Origin: Candidatus Nitrospira allomarina
Lineage (GTDB): Bacteria > Nitrospirota > Nitrospiria > Nitrospirales > UBA8639
Direction: 5' to 3'
Assembly: GCF_032050975.1 (NCBI RefSeq)
Contig: NZ_CP116967.1
Span: 2,229,001 to 2,293,000, forward strand
DNA length: 64,000 nt
Shown here piece after piece: positions 37,758 through 45,675 of this stretch. A program made the position numbers and the translations under genes. The stretch's first letter is position 1. Each line of letters starts with the position of its first letter. The notes below the pieces were generated by a model. That model saw only the letters and a program-made list of their open reading frames with translations. It was not told the DNA's origin and did no database searches.

Positions 37758-38885
37758 ATGACTGGAACACCTCAAGATAGAGAGCCTCATGTCCTCATCA
37801 TGGATGATTCCATCATTCGTTGTGAAGGATCATGGATCATACCGCATCTCACAATGCTGAATACGGTACTGACGGACATCCAGTGGCCACTGGTGAGAGA
37901 TCTGGTTTGGGATGTGGTGAATATTCGGGCCATGGATACGGGTGGGGCGATTGTGCTCTATCGGACGATTATGGAGCTTCGTGCCAAAGGATATCAAGTC
38001 TCGCTTAAAGGCCTCCGTCCCGAGTTTGAGGAACTGGTGCAATTAATCGCAAGCCATTGGGATCGAGTCCATCCTGCATTGCCTGGGAAAGAGCCTAAGC
38101 AGGAAACCTTCCAATGGTGGGTGTCCCGGCATACCGGTCTTATGGTGAAAGCTCTCGCGTTTGTCGGAGAAGCGACAGTTCATATCTTCCGTTCACTCCG
38201 TCGACCTTCATTAATCCGGTGGAGGGCGTTGTTTCACAGCCTGGACCGGGATGGATATCATGCGTTGCCGATAACCGGATTACTCGCCTTTCTCATGGGA
38301 GTGGTGATTGCGTATCAGGGTGCCGAACAATTGCGTCAGTTTGGAGCCAATATTTTTGTGGTGGATCTCGTCGGCATCTCATTGTTTCGTGAAATTTCTC
38401 CCTTGATCGTGGCTATTCTGATTGCCGGGCGTTCGGGATCAGCCTATGCCGCTCAGATTGGAACAATGAAGGTGACGGAAGAGTTGGATGCCGTCAGGAC
38501 CCTGGGACTTTCGCCCATGCAATTGCTGGTACTTCCGCGGGTCTTTGCGCTTGTCCTCGCGGTTCCCCTTTTGACGGTGTATGCGGATATTCTGGGAGTC
38601 ATTGGAGGGGCATTGGTTGCCTCCAGTCAGCTGAATGTCAGCGGAGTGGAGTTTGTAGGTCGATTCGAAGAGTCCGTAGCGCTCCGGCACTTTTTCATCG
38701 GGATTGGGAAAGCCCCGTGTTTTGCCGTTATCATTGCCATGGTCGGCTGTTATCAGGGGTTTCAGATCCGGGGTAATGTCGATGATGTGGGAAAGAGAAC
38801 CACGATTGGCGTGGTCCAAAGTATTTTTCTGGTTATCGTGTTCGATGCGGTATGCAGCATTGTCTTTAGTTGGTGGAATATTTAA
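37758..38885 (+). CDS. mlaE: MlaE-type ABC permease with N-terminal STAS domain
   Basis: The 375-residue protein fuses two Mla parts. The N-terminal part (about 15-105) is STAS-like, as in MlaB (LVWDVVNIRAMDTGGAIVLY, then GYQVSLKGLRPEFEELV). The rest is the MlaE permease with conserved GVVIAYQGAEQLRQFGAN, FREISPLIVAILIAGRSGSA, AQIGTMKVTEELDAVRTLGL and CYQGFQIRGNVDDVG. It forms the membrane part of the retrograde phospholipid ABC transporter. The start is uncertain: ATG 37758 gives the STAS domain its full length, with an upstream TTG 37707 as alternative. mlaF begins 2 bp after its stop. Confidence 0.9.
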   Translation: MTGTPQDREPHVLIMDDSIIRCEGSWIIPHLTMLNTVLTDIQWPLVRDLVWDVVNIRAMDTGGAIVLYRTIMELRAKGYQVSLKGLRPEFEELVQLIASHWDRVHPALPGKEPKQETFQWWVSRHTGLMVKALAFVGEATVHIFRSLRRPSLIRWRALFHSLDRDGYHALPITGLLAFLMGVVIAYQGAEQLRQFGANIFVVDLVGISLFREISPLIVAILIAGRSGSAYAAQIGTMKVTEELDAVRTLGLSPMQLLVLPRVFALVLAVPLLTVYADILGVIGGALVASSQLNVSGVEFVGRFEESVALRHFFIGIGKAPCFAVIIAMVGCYQGFQIRGNVDDVGKRTTIGVVQSIFLVIVFDAVCSIVFSWWNI

Positions 38886-38887
38886 CG

Positions 38888-39682
38888 ATGGCTTCAGGCA
38901 CTATTCATACTTCAGATCCTGTCATTGAAGTGAGCCACGTGTGTACCCGATTTGGTGACGCCGTTGTCCATGAGGACGTCAATTTAACGATTATGCCGGG
39001 AGAGATATTTGCCATCGCCGGTGGCAATGGTTCAGGGAAATCCACACTCCTCCGGGAAATCATTGGATTACATACACCGGTGGAGGGAGCGATTCGCCTC
39101 TTCGGACATAACGTGTCAGGGTTGGGAGAGCGGGGCGCTCACAATGTGTACCGTCGATTGGGGGTCATGTTTCAGCAGGGCGGTTTATTCAGTTCGCTGA
39201 CGCTGGCCGAAAATGTGGCCGTGCCGCTAAGAGAGCACACCGATGTTTCAGCGGAATTGATCCGCGATATTGTGGCCATGAAAATATCCACGGTCGAATT
39301 GCCCAGGGACAGTGCCGATAAATTCCCCAGTGAATTAAGTGGGGGTATGCGGAGACGAGCGGCGTTGGCACGGGCGATTGTCATGGATCCGGAGCTCCTG
39401 TTTTTAGATGAACCCACTGCCGGTTTGGATCCCATCATTGCGGCGGGATTTGATGCCTTGGTCCTGCAACTGAAAGCGGTACTAGGATTAACGGTGGTTA
39501 TGGTCACGCATGACCTTGATTCTCTCTGGCGCATCGCCGATCGGGTTGCCGTGCTCGGGAACGGCACCATCCTGGGGGTAGGCACGATGCACGAACTGGC
39601 GAAATCAAGCGACCCCCTCATTCATGAATATTTCCATGGTCCCCGGGGGAGGTCGGCCCAGAGTCAATATGAGGTTTCATGA
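38888..39682 (+). CDS. mlaF: MlaF-type ABC transporter ATPase
   Basis: The 264-residue ATPase powers the Mla transporter. Walker A is GGNGSGKST, the Q loop is GVMFQQGGLFSSLTLAENVA, the signature is ELSGGMRRRAALARAI, Walker B is LLFLDEPTAGLDP and the switch His is in MVTHDLDSL. The FSSLTLAENVA.PL motif is typical of MlaF. The first ATG after the mlaE stop (38888) was taken. Its stop overlaps the mlaD start by 4 bp (ATGA), so the operon is translationally coupled. Confidence 0.93.
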   Translation: MASGTIHTSDPVIEVSHVCTRFGDAVVHEDVNLTIMPGEIFAIAGGNGSGKSTLLREIIGLHTPVEGAIRLFGHNVSGLGERGAHNVYRRLGVMFQQGGLFSSLTLAENVAVPLREHTDVSAELIRDIVAMKISTVELPRDSADKFPSELSGGMRRRAALARAIVMDPELLFLDEPTAGLDPIIAAGFDALVLQLKAVLGLTVVMVTHDLDSLWRIADRVAVLGNGTILGVGTMHELAKSSDPLIHEYFHGPRGRSAQSQYEVS

Positions 39683-40644
39683 TGGAGCCGCGAGGGAATT
39701 ACGTCATTGTCGGAGTGTTCGTCTTTGTGCTGGGTGCGATTGCGGTGGGAATGGTGTTGTGGTTGGGGAAATCAGATTACCGCGGTGTGTACGACCAGTA
39801 CCATGCCTACATGCGTCAATCCGTATCCGGGTTAAGCGTCGACTCGACGGTAAAGTATCGTGGGGTGAATGTGGGGCGTGTGAAGGAGATTGCGTTGAAT
39901 CCGGATAATGCCGAGGAGGTGCGTTTGACGCTTGATATTCTTCGGGGCACGCCTATCAAGACCGATACGGTGGCGACGTTGGAAACGCAAGGATTAACCG
40001 GATTGGCGACGATGAATTTGGAAGGAGGAAGCCGCGAGGCTCCGAGATTGGAACCCGAGCCGGGTCAAGAATATCCGGTCATTCAGACGAAACCCTCGCT
40101 CTTCTTTCGTTTGGATATGGCCATTTCGCGTCTCCTCTCAGAGCAGGGGCTTTCCAAGCTTTTGAGTAGCCTGCATGGGTTGAGTGAAAACACTGCGGCT
40201 TTCATGAATGAGGAAAACCGGGTAAAGATGGAAGGCATTCTGAATGATCTTGCCAGGGTGTCTCACACATTGAGTAGGCAACAGGAAGCCATCGTCCTGG
40301 GCATTGACCGGGCGACTGAAGCTGCCGAAAATCTGGCCATCCTGACCTCCACGGTGAACCAGGACATGCCAAGGCTGGTCGCGCGAATTCACCAGAGTGT
40401 GACAGCGGTCAAGACGGTGGCGGAAGAATTGGCCCGAACCGGTAAAACAGTGGAATCCATCGTTGAGGAAACCCAGCCGGAGATTCAGCAATTCACGCGT
40501 CAAACATTGGGTGAAACCGGGCTATTAGTCATCGAACTCCGGCAGCTGACAAATACGTTGCAACGAGTGGCTCATCAAATCGAGCAGGAACCGGATTCAC
40601 TGATTTATGGTCGACCCTCTCAACCCAGAGGACCCGGTGAGTAA
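39679..40644 (+). CDS. mlaD: MlaD-type MCE-domain substrate-binding protein
   Basis: The 321-residue protein has one N-terminal membrane helix (YVIVGVFVFVLGAIAVGMVL) and an MCE domain (about 40-125) with VSGLSVDSTVKYRGVNVGRV, KEIALNPDNAEEVRLTLDI and TQGLTGLATMNLEGGS. A long helical tail (about 150-300) follows, as in longer MCE proteins that form a hydrophobic tube. It ties the MlaEF complex to MlaC in the periplasm. The start overlaps the mlaF stop. The next lipoprotein gene begins 4 bp after its stop. Confidence 0.92.
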   Translation: MMEPRGNYVIVGVFVFVLGAIAVGMVLWLGKSDYRGVYDQYHAYMRQSVSGLSVDSTVKYRGVNVGRVKEIALNPDNAEEVRLTLDILRGTPIKTDTVATLETQGLTGLATMNLEGGSREAPRLEPEPGQEYPVIQTKPSLFFRLDMAISRLLSEQGLSKLLSSLHGLSENTAAFMNEENRVKMEGILNDLARVSHTLSRQQEAIVLGIDRATEAAENLAILTSTVNQDMPRLVARIHQSVTAVKTVAEELARTGKTVESIVEETQPEIQQFTRQTLGETGLLVIELRQLTNTLQRVAHQIEQEPDSLIYGRPSQPRGPGE

Positions 40645-40648
40645 TGAC

Positions 40649-41284
40649 ATGAAAGTCATGTTCCTACTGGCGGCAATATGTCTTTCGACCGCACTTTCCG
40701 CTTGTGCACTCTCTCGAGGGACGGATGAGCCGATGCGGTCGTATGTCCTGGAAATTGGGGAAGGTGGGGAAGAGCGGGGAACGGATAGATCCCGTCCATC
40801 GAATTTGCCGAGTCTGCTGGTTTCACTCCCTCAGCCTGCGTCGGGCTATGAATCGCAACGAATGGCCTATGAACAGGTTCCCTATGAAATTCGCTATTTT
40901 GCCACCAGCCAATGGGTGGATTCCCCCGCCCGAATGCTGGCCCCGTTAATCATGAATGCACTTGAAGGCAGTGGGGAATGGGGTGCGGTGATTCAACTGC
41001 CTTCCGGGCTTCGAGGGGACTATCGCTTGGACCTCTCCCAGGTGGCGTTGGTTCAGGAATTCACGCAACAGGCGAGTCGAATTCGCTTAAGCCTGCGGGC
41101 ACAATTGACGACGGTGTTGGCACCTCGTGTCATCGGAACGCGGAGTTTTGAATTTTATGAAGCGGCACCCAGCGAAGATGCCTATGGTGGCGTGCAAGCT
41201 GCCCAAAAAGTTGTTGGGAAGTTGGTGGTTGAGCTACAGCACTGGTTGCAGGGGTGTCTGCACACCGGGCAACCATCGAACTGA
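40649..41284 (+). CDS. PqiC-like ABC-transport auxiliary lipoprotein
   Basis: The 211-residue product begins MKVMFLLAAICLSTALSAC, a lipoprotein signal with an LSAC lipobox. The rest fits the ABC_trans_aux/PqiC family: SYVLEI near the N-terminus, RMAYEQVPYEIRYFATSQW then WVDSPARMLAPLIMNALEGS, and the late RLDLSQVALVQEFTQ and AAQKVVGKLVVELQHWL. Such lipoproteins join MCE systems at the outer membrane. The ATG at 40649 is preferred since GGTGAG lies 8 bp upstream and the lipobox fits. It closes the mlaE-F-D operon and may replace a missing MlaA-type partner. Confidence 0.85.
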   Translation: MKVMFLLAAICLSTALSACALSRGTDEPMRSYVLEIGEGGEERGTDRSRPSNLPSLLVSLPQPASGYESQRMAYEQVPYEIRYFATSQWVDSPARMLAPLIMNALEGSGEWGAVIQLPSGLRGDYRLDLSQVALVQEFTQQASRIRLSLRAQLTTVLAPRVIGTRSFEFYEAAPSEDAYGGVQAAQKVVGKLVVELQHWLQGCLHTGQPSN

Positions 41285-41324
41285 AGAGTCATTTTTCTTC
41301 CGCAGGGACGGAGGGAGGCTGAAC

Positions 41325-41579
41325 ATGGTTTCTGAACATCTACGATTGTGTAGTGCCTGTCACGGGATAATCGGAATGGGGGATGGAGGTGGGCTTTTTA
41401 ATCCGCCACCCGCAGATTTGAAAGCTCCGGCAACTCAGGAAAAAACGAATGAGGGACTCTTGGACACGATCCGGAACGGACATCCCAACACGGCCATGGG
41501 AAAGTGGGAATATGCCTTATCGGAGGAGGAAATGAAAGAAGTCCTGGCGTATATCAGAACGTTCGGGGGAGCAAAATAG
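41325..41579 (+). CDS. Small cytochrome c domain without signal peptide
   Basis: From ATG 41325, which has a GGAGG site upstream, the product has only 84 residues. It contains CSACH at residues 9-13, then a loop LFNPPPADLKAP, a probable distal Met in NTAMGKWEYALS, and the closing helix MKEVLAYIRTFGG. The domain is a complete class I cytochrome c from the haem site onward, but there is no signal peptide; the upstream in-frame extension into the lipoprotein gene is not hydrophobic. Haem attachment needs export, so it may be a truncated gene or one made from a lost upstream start. Confidence 0.65.
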   Translation: MVSEHLRLCSACHGIIGMGDGGGLFNPPPADLKAPATQEKTNEGLLDTIRNGHPNTAMGKWEYALSEEEMKEVLAYIRTFGGAK

Positions 41580-41680
41580 TCGTGTGATCAACTTAGAAAA
41601 GAAGTTCGTAGTTCTCAATTGGATTGCTGGCCATGTTTCAGGCGCTTGCTTTTTTTTATTATGTCCATTATTCTGGACAT

Positions 41681-42058
41681 ATGGAAATAAATGATGCTCT
41701 TCTCGCTTTTACGGCTTTGTCCCAGGATACGCGGCTACGTGTCTTTCGTCTGCTGGTGGAATATGGTACGGAAGGGGCACCCGCCGGGACGCTGAGCGAG
41801 GCCTTGGCCATTCCCCATAACACTTTATCTTTTCACCTCTCGCATATGAGCAACGCGGGGCTGGTCCTTTCTCAGCGAAAAGGCCGGTCCATCATCTACA
41901 GCGCCAACTTTGAATTTTTCACCGACCTGATTCGCTATATGGTCAAAGACTGTTGCCGCAAAGATATGGCCAGTATCCGGGATAATAAAAAAAAGAAGTG
42001 CAGCATTATCGAACTCTCGAATTGTTGCTCACCCACTCACAAGGAGGCATATCCATGA
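41681..42058 (+). CDS. arsR: ArsR-family arsenic-responsive repressor
   Basis: The 125-residue winged-helix repressor has the ArsR pattern DALLAFTALSQDTRLRVFRL, the recognition helix region IPHNTLSFHLSHMSNAGLVL, and the wing SQRKGRSIIYSAN. The C-terminus carries cysteines (MVKDCCRKDM, CSIIELSNCC) likely to bind arsenite; the classical CVC pair in the DNA-binding helix is absent, as in some other ArsR subtypes. It should repress the operon that follows. The ATG at 41681 fits the family start. Its stop overlaps arsI by 4 bp. Confidence 0.9.
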   Translation: MEINDALLAFTALSQDTRLRVFRLLVEYGTEGAPAGTLSEALAIPHNTLSFHLSHMSNAGLVLSQRKGRSIIYSANFEFFTDLIRYMVKDCCRKDMASIRDNKKKKCSIIELSNCCSPTHKEAYP

Positions 42059-42528
42059 AGCGTCTTCATATTCATATCGGAGTCGAGCAGTTGGAAGAAG
42101 CCATCGGGTTTTACAGCAAGTTGTTCGGGGCCGAACCGGTTAAAACTAAACCGGACTATGCCAAATGGATGCTCGAAGATCCCCGCGTTAACCTGGCTAT
42201 CTCTACGAGGACATCCACGAAAGGCGTGGATCACCTGGGCATTCAGGTCGAGGAGGGGCAGGAGTTGGCGGACATTCGGCAACGGCTTAAAGGCGGGGAT
42301 CTCCCGGTGGGGGAAGAAGGGGAGACTCTTTGCTGTTATGCCAAATCGGATAAATCCTGGGTAGTGGATCCTGCCGGAGTCCCGTGGGAAGCCTACCGCA
42401 CGATGGAAGACGCGGAAATCTTTTCAACCCATTCGGCGGACAGGGAACCCGCCTGTTGCGCACCGGCGGTCTCTGCGAGTGCCGAGACGAACATACCGGT
42501 AGAGGAATCCAGCGGTTGTTGTAGCTAA
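42055..42528 (+). CDS. arsI: ArsI/CadI-type glyoxalase-fold organoarsenical lyase
   Basis: The 157-residue protein is a vicinal oxygen chelate fold protein of the ArsI/CadI group. It starts MKRLHIHIGVEQLEEAIGFY and has KGVDHLGIQVE. The vicinal cysteine pair C93-C94 in ETLCCYAKSDKSWVVDPAGV corresponds to the ArsI As(III)-binding thiols, followed by PWEAYRTM with the metal-ligand Glu. ArsI splits the C-As bond of trivalent methyl or aromatic arsenicals. A Cys-rich tail (ACCAP, SSGCCS) may add metal binding. It lies between arsR and arsC with overlapping ends, which supports an arsenic role over cadmium. Confidence 0.85.
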   Translation: MKRLHIHIGVEQLEEAIGFYSKLFGAEPVKTKPDYAKWMLEDPRVNLAISTRTSTKGVDHLGIQVEEGQELADIRQRLKGGDLPVGEEGETLCCYAKSDKSWVVDPAGVPWEAYRTMEDAEIFSTHSADREPACCAPAVSASAETNIPVEESSGCCS

Positions 42529-42950
42529 TGTCTGTTGAGCCAAAAAAAATCCTGGTTCTCTGCACAGGTAATTCGTGCCGCTCCATCATGGCCGAAGCCC
42601 TTATTAACCATATGGGCCAAGGACGATTCCGGGCGTGGAGTGCAGGCAGTCATCCGGCCAAATACGTCCATCCGGGTTCCATCTCGACCTTGAAGCGGCA
42701 TGGAATTGATCCGGGCAAGCCATACAGCAAATCGTGGGATGATATGATTTCACAGTCTTTTGACCTGGTCATCACGGTCTGCGATCAAGCGGCCGGAGAA
42801 GCCTGCCCGATCTTTTCAGGTCACCCGCGTAAGCAGCATTGGAGTATTCCTGATCCGGGCAGAGTGATAGGTACGAAAGAAGAGATTAACGCTGCCTTTG
42901 ACCAGGCCTTTTTCCTGCTCAAGTCAAGGATCGAAGAGGTATTGTCATGA
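42528..42950 (+). CDS. arsC: Arsenate reductase (thioredoxin-coupled, LMW-phosphatase type)
   Basis: The 140-residue enzyme reduces arsenate to arsenite. The P-loop CTGNSCRS has the catalytic C12. The redox pair lies in [12 protein letters not shown], with HWSIPDPG downstream holding the usual Asp. This is the Staphylococcus pI258-like type that uses three cysteines and thioredoxin, not the glutaredoxin type. Its start overlaps the arsI stop by 1 bp and its stop overlaps acr3 by 4 bp, so it is part of one tightly coupled operon. Confidence 0.93.
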   Translation: MSVEPKKILVLCTGNSCRSIMAEALINHMGQGRFRAWSAGSHPAKYVHPGSISTLKRHGIDPGKPYSKSWDDMISQSFDLVITVCDQAAGEACPIFSGHPRKQHWSIPDPGRVIGTKEEINAAFDQAFFLLKSRIEEVLS

Positions 42951-44017
42951 CCCCGTCCACCCTACGCCGTTTATCATTTCTCGACCGTTATCTCACGGGG
43001 TGGATCCTCCTGGCCATGGCGGCCGGCGTCACGATCGGCTCGGTTTTCACCGAGGTCCCGGCATTGGTGAACAACCTTTCGCTTGGAACTACCAACATCC
43101 CTATCGCCATTGGCCTCATGCTCATGATGTATCCCCCCCTTGCTCGTGTGAAGTATGAAGAGCTGCCCTTGATCTTTCATGATTGGAAAATTCTCCTCCT
43201 GTCACTCGTTCAAAACTGGGTCATCGGCCCCTTGCTCATGTTTGGCCTGGCCGTCATGTTTCTCCACGATTCGCCGGAATATCTGACCGGGCTCATCCTC
43301 ATTGGACTGGCGCGCTGTATTGCCATGGTGCTGGTCTGGAATCAACTGGCTGAAGGCGACAATCAATATGTGGCAGCCCTGGTGGCCTTCAACAGCCTCT
43401 TTCAATTGATCTTCTTCAGTGGATTGGCCTGGTTCTATTTGGACATTCTGCCGGGGGTATTAGGGCTGGCTGTGGAAGTCGTCGACGTCAGTTTTCAGAC
43501 GATTGCCGAAAGTGTCTTCATCTATCTGGGTATTCCCTTTGTGTTCGGGTTCCTCTCCCGCTGGATCGGGATCAGGCAAAAAGGCCGCGAGTGGTATGAA
43601 CAGGGATTTCTCCCGACAATTGCTCCTCTCACGCTAATGGCATTGCTGTTCACTATCTTTGCCATGTTTACGCTCAAGGGCGGCATGGTGCTCAGGCTGC
43701 CCGGAGACGTGGTTCGCATTGCCCTCCCACTCATTCTCTACTTCGTCATCATGTTTCTTGTCAGCTTTAGTATGGGCAAGCTCATCGGGGCCGAATATGG
43801 CAAAACCACGGCCACCTCCTTCACGGCAGCCAGCAATAATTTTGAACTGGCCATCGCCGTGGCCATCGCGGCATTCGGCCTGGGATCGTCCGTCGCGTTT
43901 GCCACCGTCATCGGACCTTTAGTTGAAGTACCGGTACTCTTAGCTCTCGTCCATGTCGCGCTCTGGTTAAAACAGAAATGGTTTGTTAAAGACCCGGCAT
44001 CCGTTCTCCTTACCTGA
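42947..44017 (+). CDS. acr3: ACR3-family arsenite efflux permease
   Basis: The 356-residue protein has ten membrane helices and the ACR3 signature motifs: [30 protein letters not shown], and the conserved transport Cys in [20 protein letters not shown], with [20 protein letters not shown] and [12 protein letters not shown] near the end. It exports arsenite from the cytoplasm, using the proton gradient. It is the last of four overlapping ars genes. The C-terminus is short and normal. Confidence 0.95.
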   Translation: MTPSTLRRLSFLDRYLTGWILLAMAAGVTIGSVFTEVPALVNNLSLGTTNIPIAIGLMLMMYPPLARVKYEELPLIFHDWKILLLSLVQNWVIGPLLMFGLAVMFLHDSPEYLTGLILIGLARCIAMVLVWNQLAEGDNQYVAALVAFNSLFQLIFFSGLAWFYLDILPGVLGLAVEVVDVSFQTIAESVFIYLGIPFVFGFLSRWIGIRQKGREWYEQGFLPTIAPLTLMALLFTIFAMFTLKGGMVLRLPGDVVRIALPLILYFVIMFLVSFSMGKLIGAEYGKTTATSFTAASNNFELAIAVAIAAFGLGSSVAFATVIGPLVEVPVLLALVHVALWLKQKWFVKDPASVLLT

Positions 44018-44125
44018 CCATCAAGTCCATACGGCCTGCCCGTTCATTCGTTGATTGCCTAATAATTTCAGACATGCCAACATATGCACATGAAGACTCT
44101 GGAACGCGTCATCGAGGATAATACA

Positions 44126-45166
44126 ATGAGGGGGACCATGGTGGATCGTCTACACCAAATAAGCACCGTCATCATTGGGCTGATCATCCCACTGGTTTTT
44201 TCCGGATGCACCAATCATCCCACGAAAGCCGAAGCCGCCTCTCTCAAACCGGTGGAGATTAAAGAATGGCAGGTGCCTTGGGACCAGACGAGACCGCGTG
44301 ATCCGTATGTGGATCAACAGCAACGCGTGTGGTTCGTAGGGCAGGGAGGTGATTATATTGCCGTGCTGGACCCTGAGCTCGGGCAGTTTCACCAATTTAA
44401 ACTGGATCCCGGGACCGGTCCGCACAATCTGATTGTGGATAAGGAAGGTCAGGTCTGGTATGCGGGCAATCGCGCCGCCCACATCGGGAAACTAGATCCG
44501 TCCACCGGCAAGATCATTAAATATCCCATGCCCGATCCAAAAGCCCACGATCCGCATACTCTGGTGTTTGGCCATGATCGGGACATCTGGTTTACGGTAC
44601 AACAGGGGAATTTCGTAGGGCATTTCGATATGGCCACCGGAACGATTCAACTCATGCCCCTCCCAACCGCACAAGCTCGCCCCTATGGCATGGTCCTGGA
44701 TCCCACCCACTCCCCATGGTTTACTGAGTTTGGTACCAATAAGTTGGGGACGGTAGATCGGGCGACAATGACCGTTCAAGAATTTGCGCTCTCACGGACC
44801 GAAACACGACCACGACGACTGGTGGTGACCTCGGACGGGGTCATTTGGTATGTGGATTATGCCGAAGGGTATCTTGGATCCTACAACGCCAAAACAGGCG
44901 ACATTCAGGAATGGCTGGCGCCGGGAGAAACTGATGCCAAACCATACGGGATGACCGTCGATGATCAGGACCGGGTGTGGTTTGTGGAAACCGGCTCGCA
45001 TCCTAATCGCCTCGTCGGGTTCGATACACGAACCCACACGTTCATAAGTCTGACGGATATTCCCAGCGGCGGTGGAAGCATCCGACATATGGTCTATCAC
45101 CAACCAACCAAAACCATTTGGTTCGGCACGGATGCCAACACCATCGGTCGCGCCAGAATGCCCTAG
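44126..45166 (+). CDS. Virginiamycin B lyase-like beta-propeller lipoprotein
   Basis: The 346-residue product begins with a lipoprotein signal (ISTVIIGLIIPLVFSG then Cys). It is followed by a seven-blade propeller of the Vgb/streptogramin lyase type, with repeats such as DPYVDQQQRVWFVGQGGDYI, HTLVFGHDRDIWFTVQQGNF and PYGMTVDDQDRVWFVETG. Vgb opens streptogramin B rings, but most genomic relatives have no known substrate and the active His/Glu set cannot be confirmed here. ATG 44126 was chosen; ATG 44138 is also possible. It follows acr3 by about 110 bp and may not belong to the ars operon. Confidence 0.75.
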   Translation: MRGTMVDRLHQISTVIIGLIIPLVFSGCTNHPTKAEAASLKPVEIKEWQVPWDQTRPRDPYVDQQQRVWFVGQGGDYIAVLDPELGQFHQFKLDPGTGPHNLIVDKEGQVWYAGNRAAHIGKLDPSTGKIIKYPMPDPKAHDPHTLVFGHDRDIWFTVQQGNFVGHFDMATGTIQLMPLPTAQARPYGMVLDPTHSPWFTEFGTNKLGTVDRATMTVQEFALSRTETRPRRLVVTSDGVIWYVDYAEGYLGSYNAKTGDIQEWLAPGETDAKPYGMTVDDQDRVWFVETGSHPNRLVGFDTRTHTFISLTDIPSGGGSIRHMVYHQPTKTIWFGTDANTIGRARMP

Positions 45167-45186
45167 AATCTCCTCCTTGGCCCTTC

Positions 45187-45535
45187 TGTCATTTCGACCA
45201 GAGGGAGAAATCCTTTTTTCTATGGCACATACCTACTATGTCTATGTTCTGACCAATTGGACCAACAATCTCATGTATGTAGGAAGGACCAACGACTTAG
45301 AACGCAGACTGTTCGAACATAAGAAGAAGCTTGTGAAAGGGTTTACCCAAAAATACAACATAAACAAACTCGTGTATTTTGAAGAATCTCAAAAAGTGAA
45401 TGCAGCCATCATGCGAGAAAAAGAAATTAAAAAATGGAGGAGAGAGAAAAAGGACTCCTTAGTAAACGGCGGAAATCCACAATGGAGGGATTTAAGTCTC
45501 GAATTTCAGGATTCCTCACTTCGTTCGGAATGACA
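45187..45535 (+). mobile_element. Putative cassette: GIY-YIG nuclease gene within imperfect inverted repeats
   Basis: A 27-base left end (45187-45213) starts TGTCATTTCGACC and ends GAGAAATCC. A right end (45509-45535) starts GGATTCCTCACTTCG and ends CGGAATGACA. In inverted orientation they match at 21 of 27 positions. They flank almost exactly the GIY-YIG gene, whose stop codon lies inside the right repeat. Repeats of this type (TGTCATT..GA..GA.GAGAAATC) are known as widely dispersed short sequences in many bacteria. The layout suggests a small self-moving or nuclease-mobilised unit of about 350 bp. Confidence 0.5.
45222..45533 (+). CDS. GIY-YIG single-domain endonuclease (UPF0213-like)
   Basis: The 103-residue protein has the GIY-YIG nuclease core: YYVYVLTNWTNNLMYVGRTN with the two signature tyrosines, then DLERRLFEHKK with the conserved Arg, a basic segment, and REKEIKKWRREKKDSLVN carrying the metal-binding Glu. 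No other domain is attached. Homology begins at the ATG 45222; the longer in-frame extension to 45072 overlaps the preceding gene in another frame and is unlikely. The last residues (DSSLRSE) are encoded by the right inverted repeat, so gene end and repeat are fused. Confidence 0.8.
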   Translation: MAHTYYVYVLTNWTNNLMYVGRTNDLERRLFEHKKKLVKGFTQKYNINKLVYFEESQKVNAAIMREKEIKKWRREKKDSLVNGGNPQWRDLSLEFQDSSLRSE

Positions 45536-45675
45536 ATCTTGAGTGTGAATTCAAATCATGAAGAACCATGCCTATTATTCCTTCTTGTCTTATTCTTTTT
45601 TGAACAAAAATGATAAGGTGAAACAGCATCATTAAAAAAGCAATGAAGGGCAACCGCATTAAATAAGGAGTCTTC

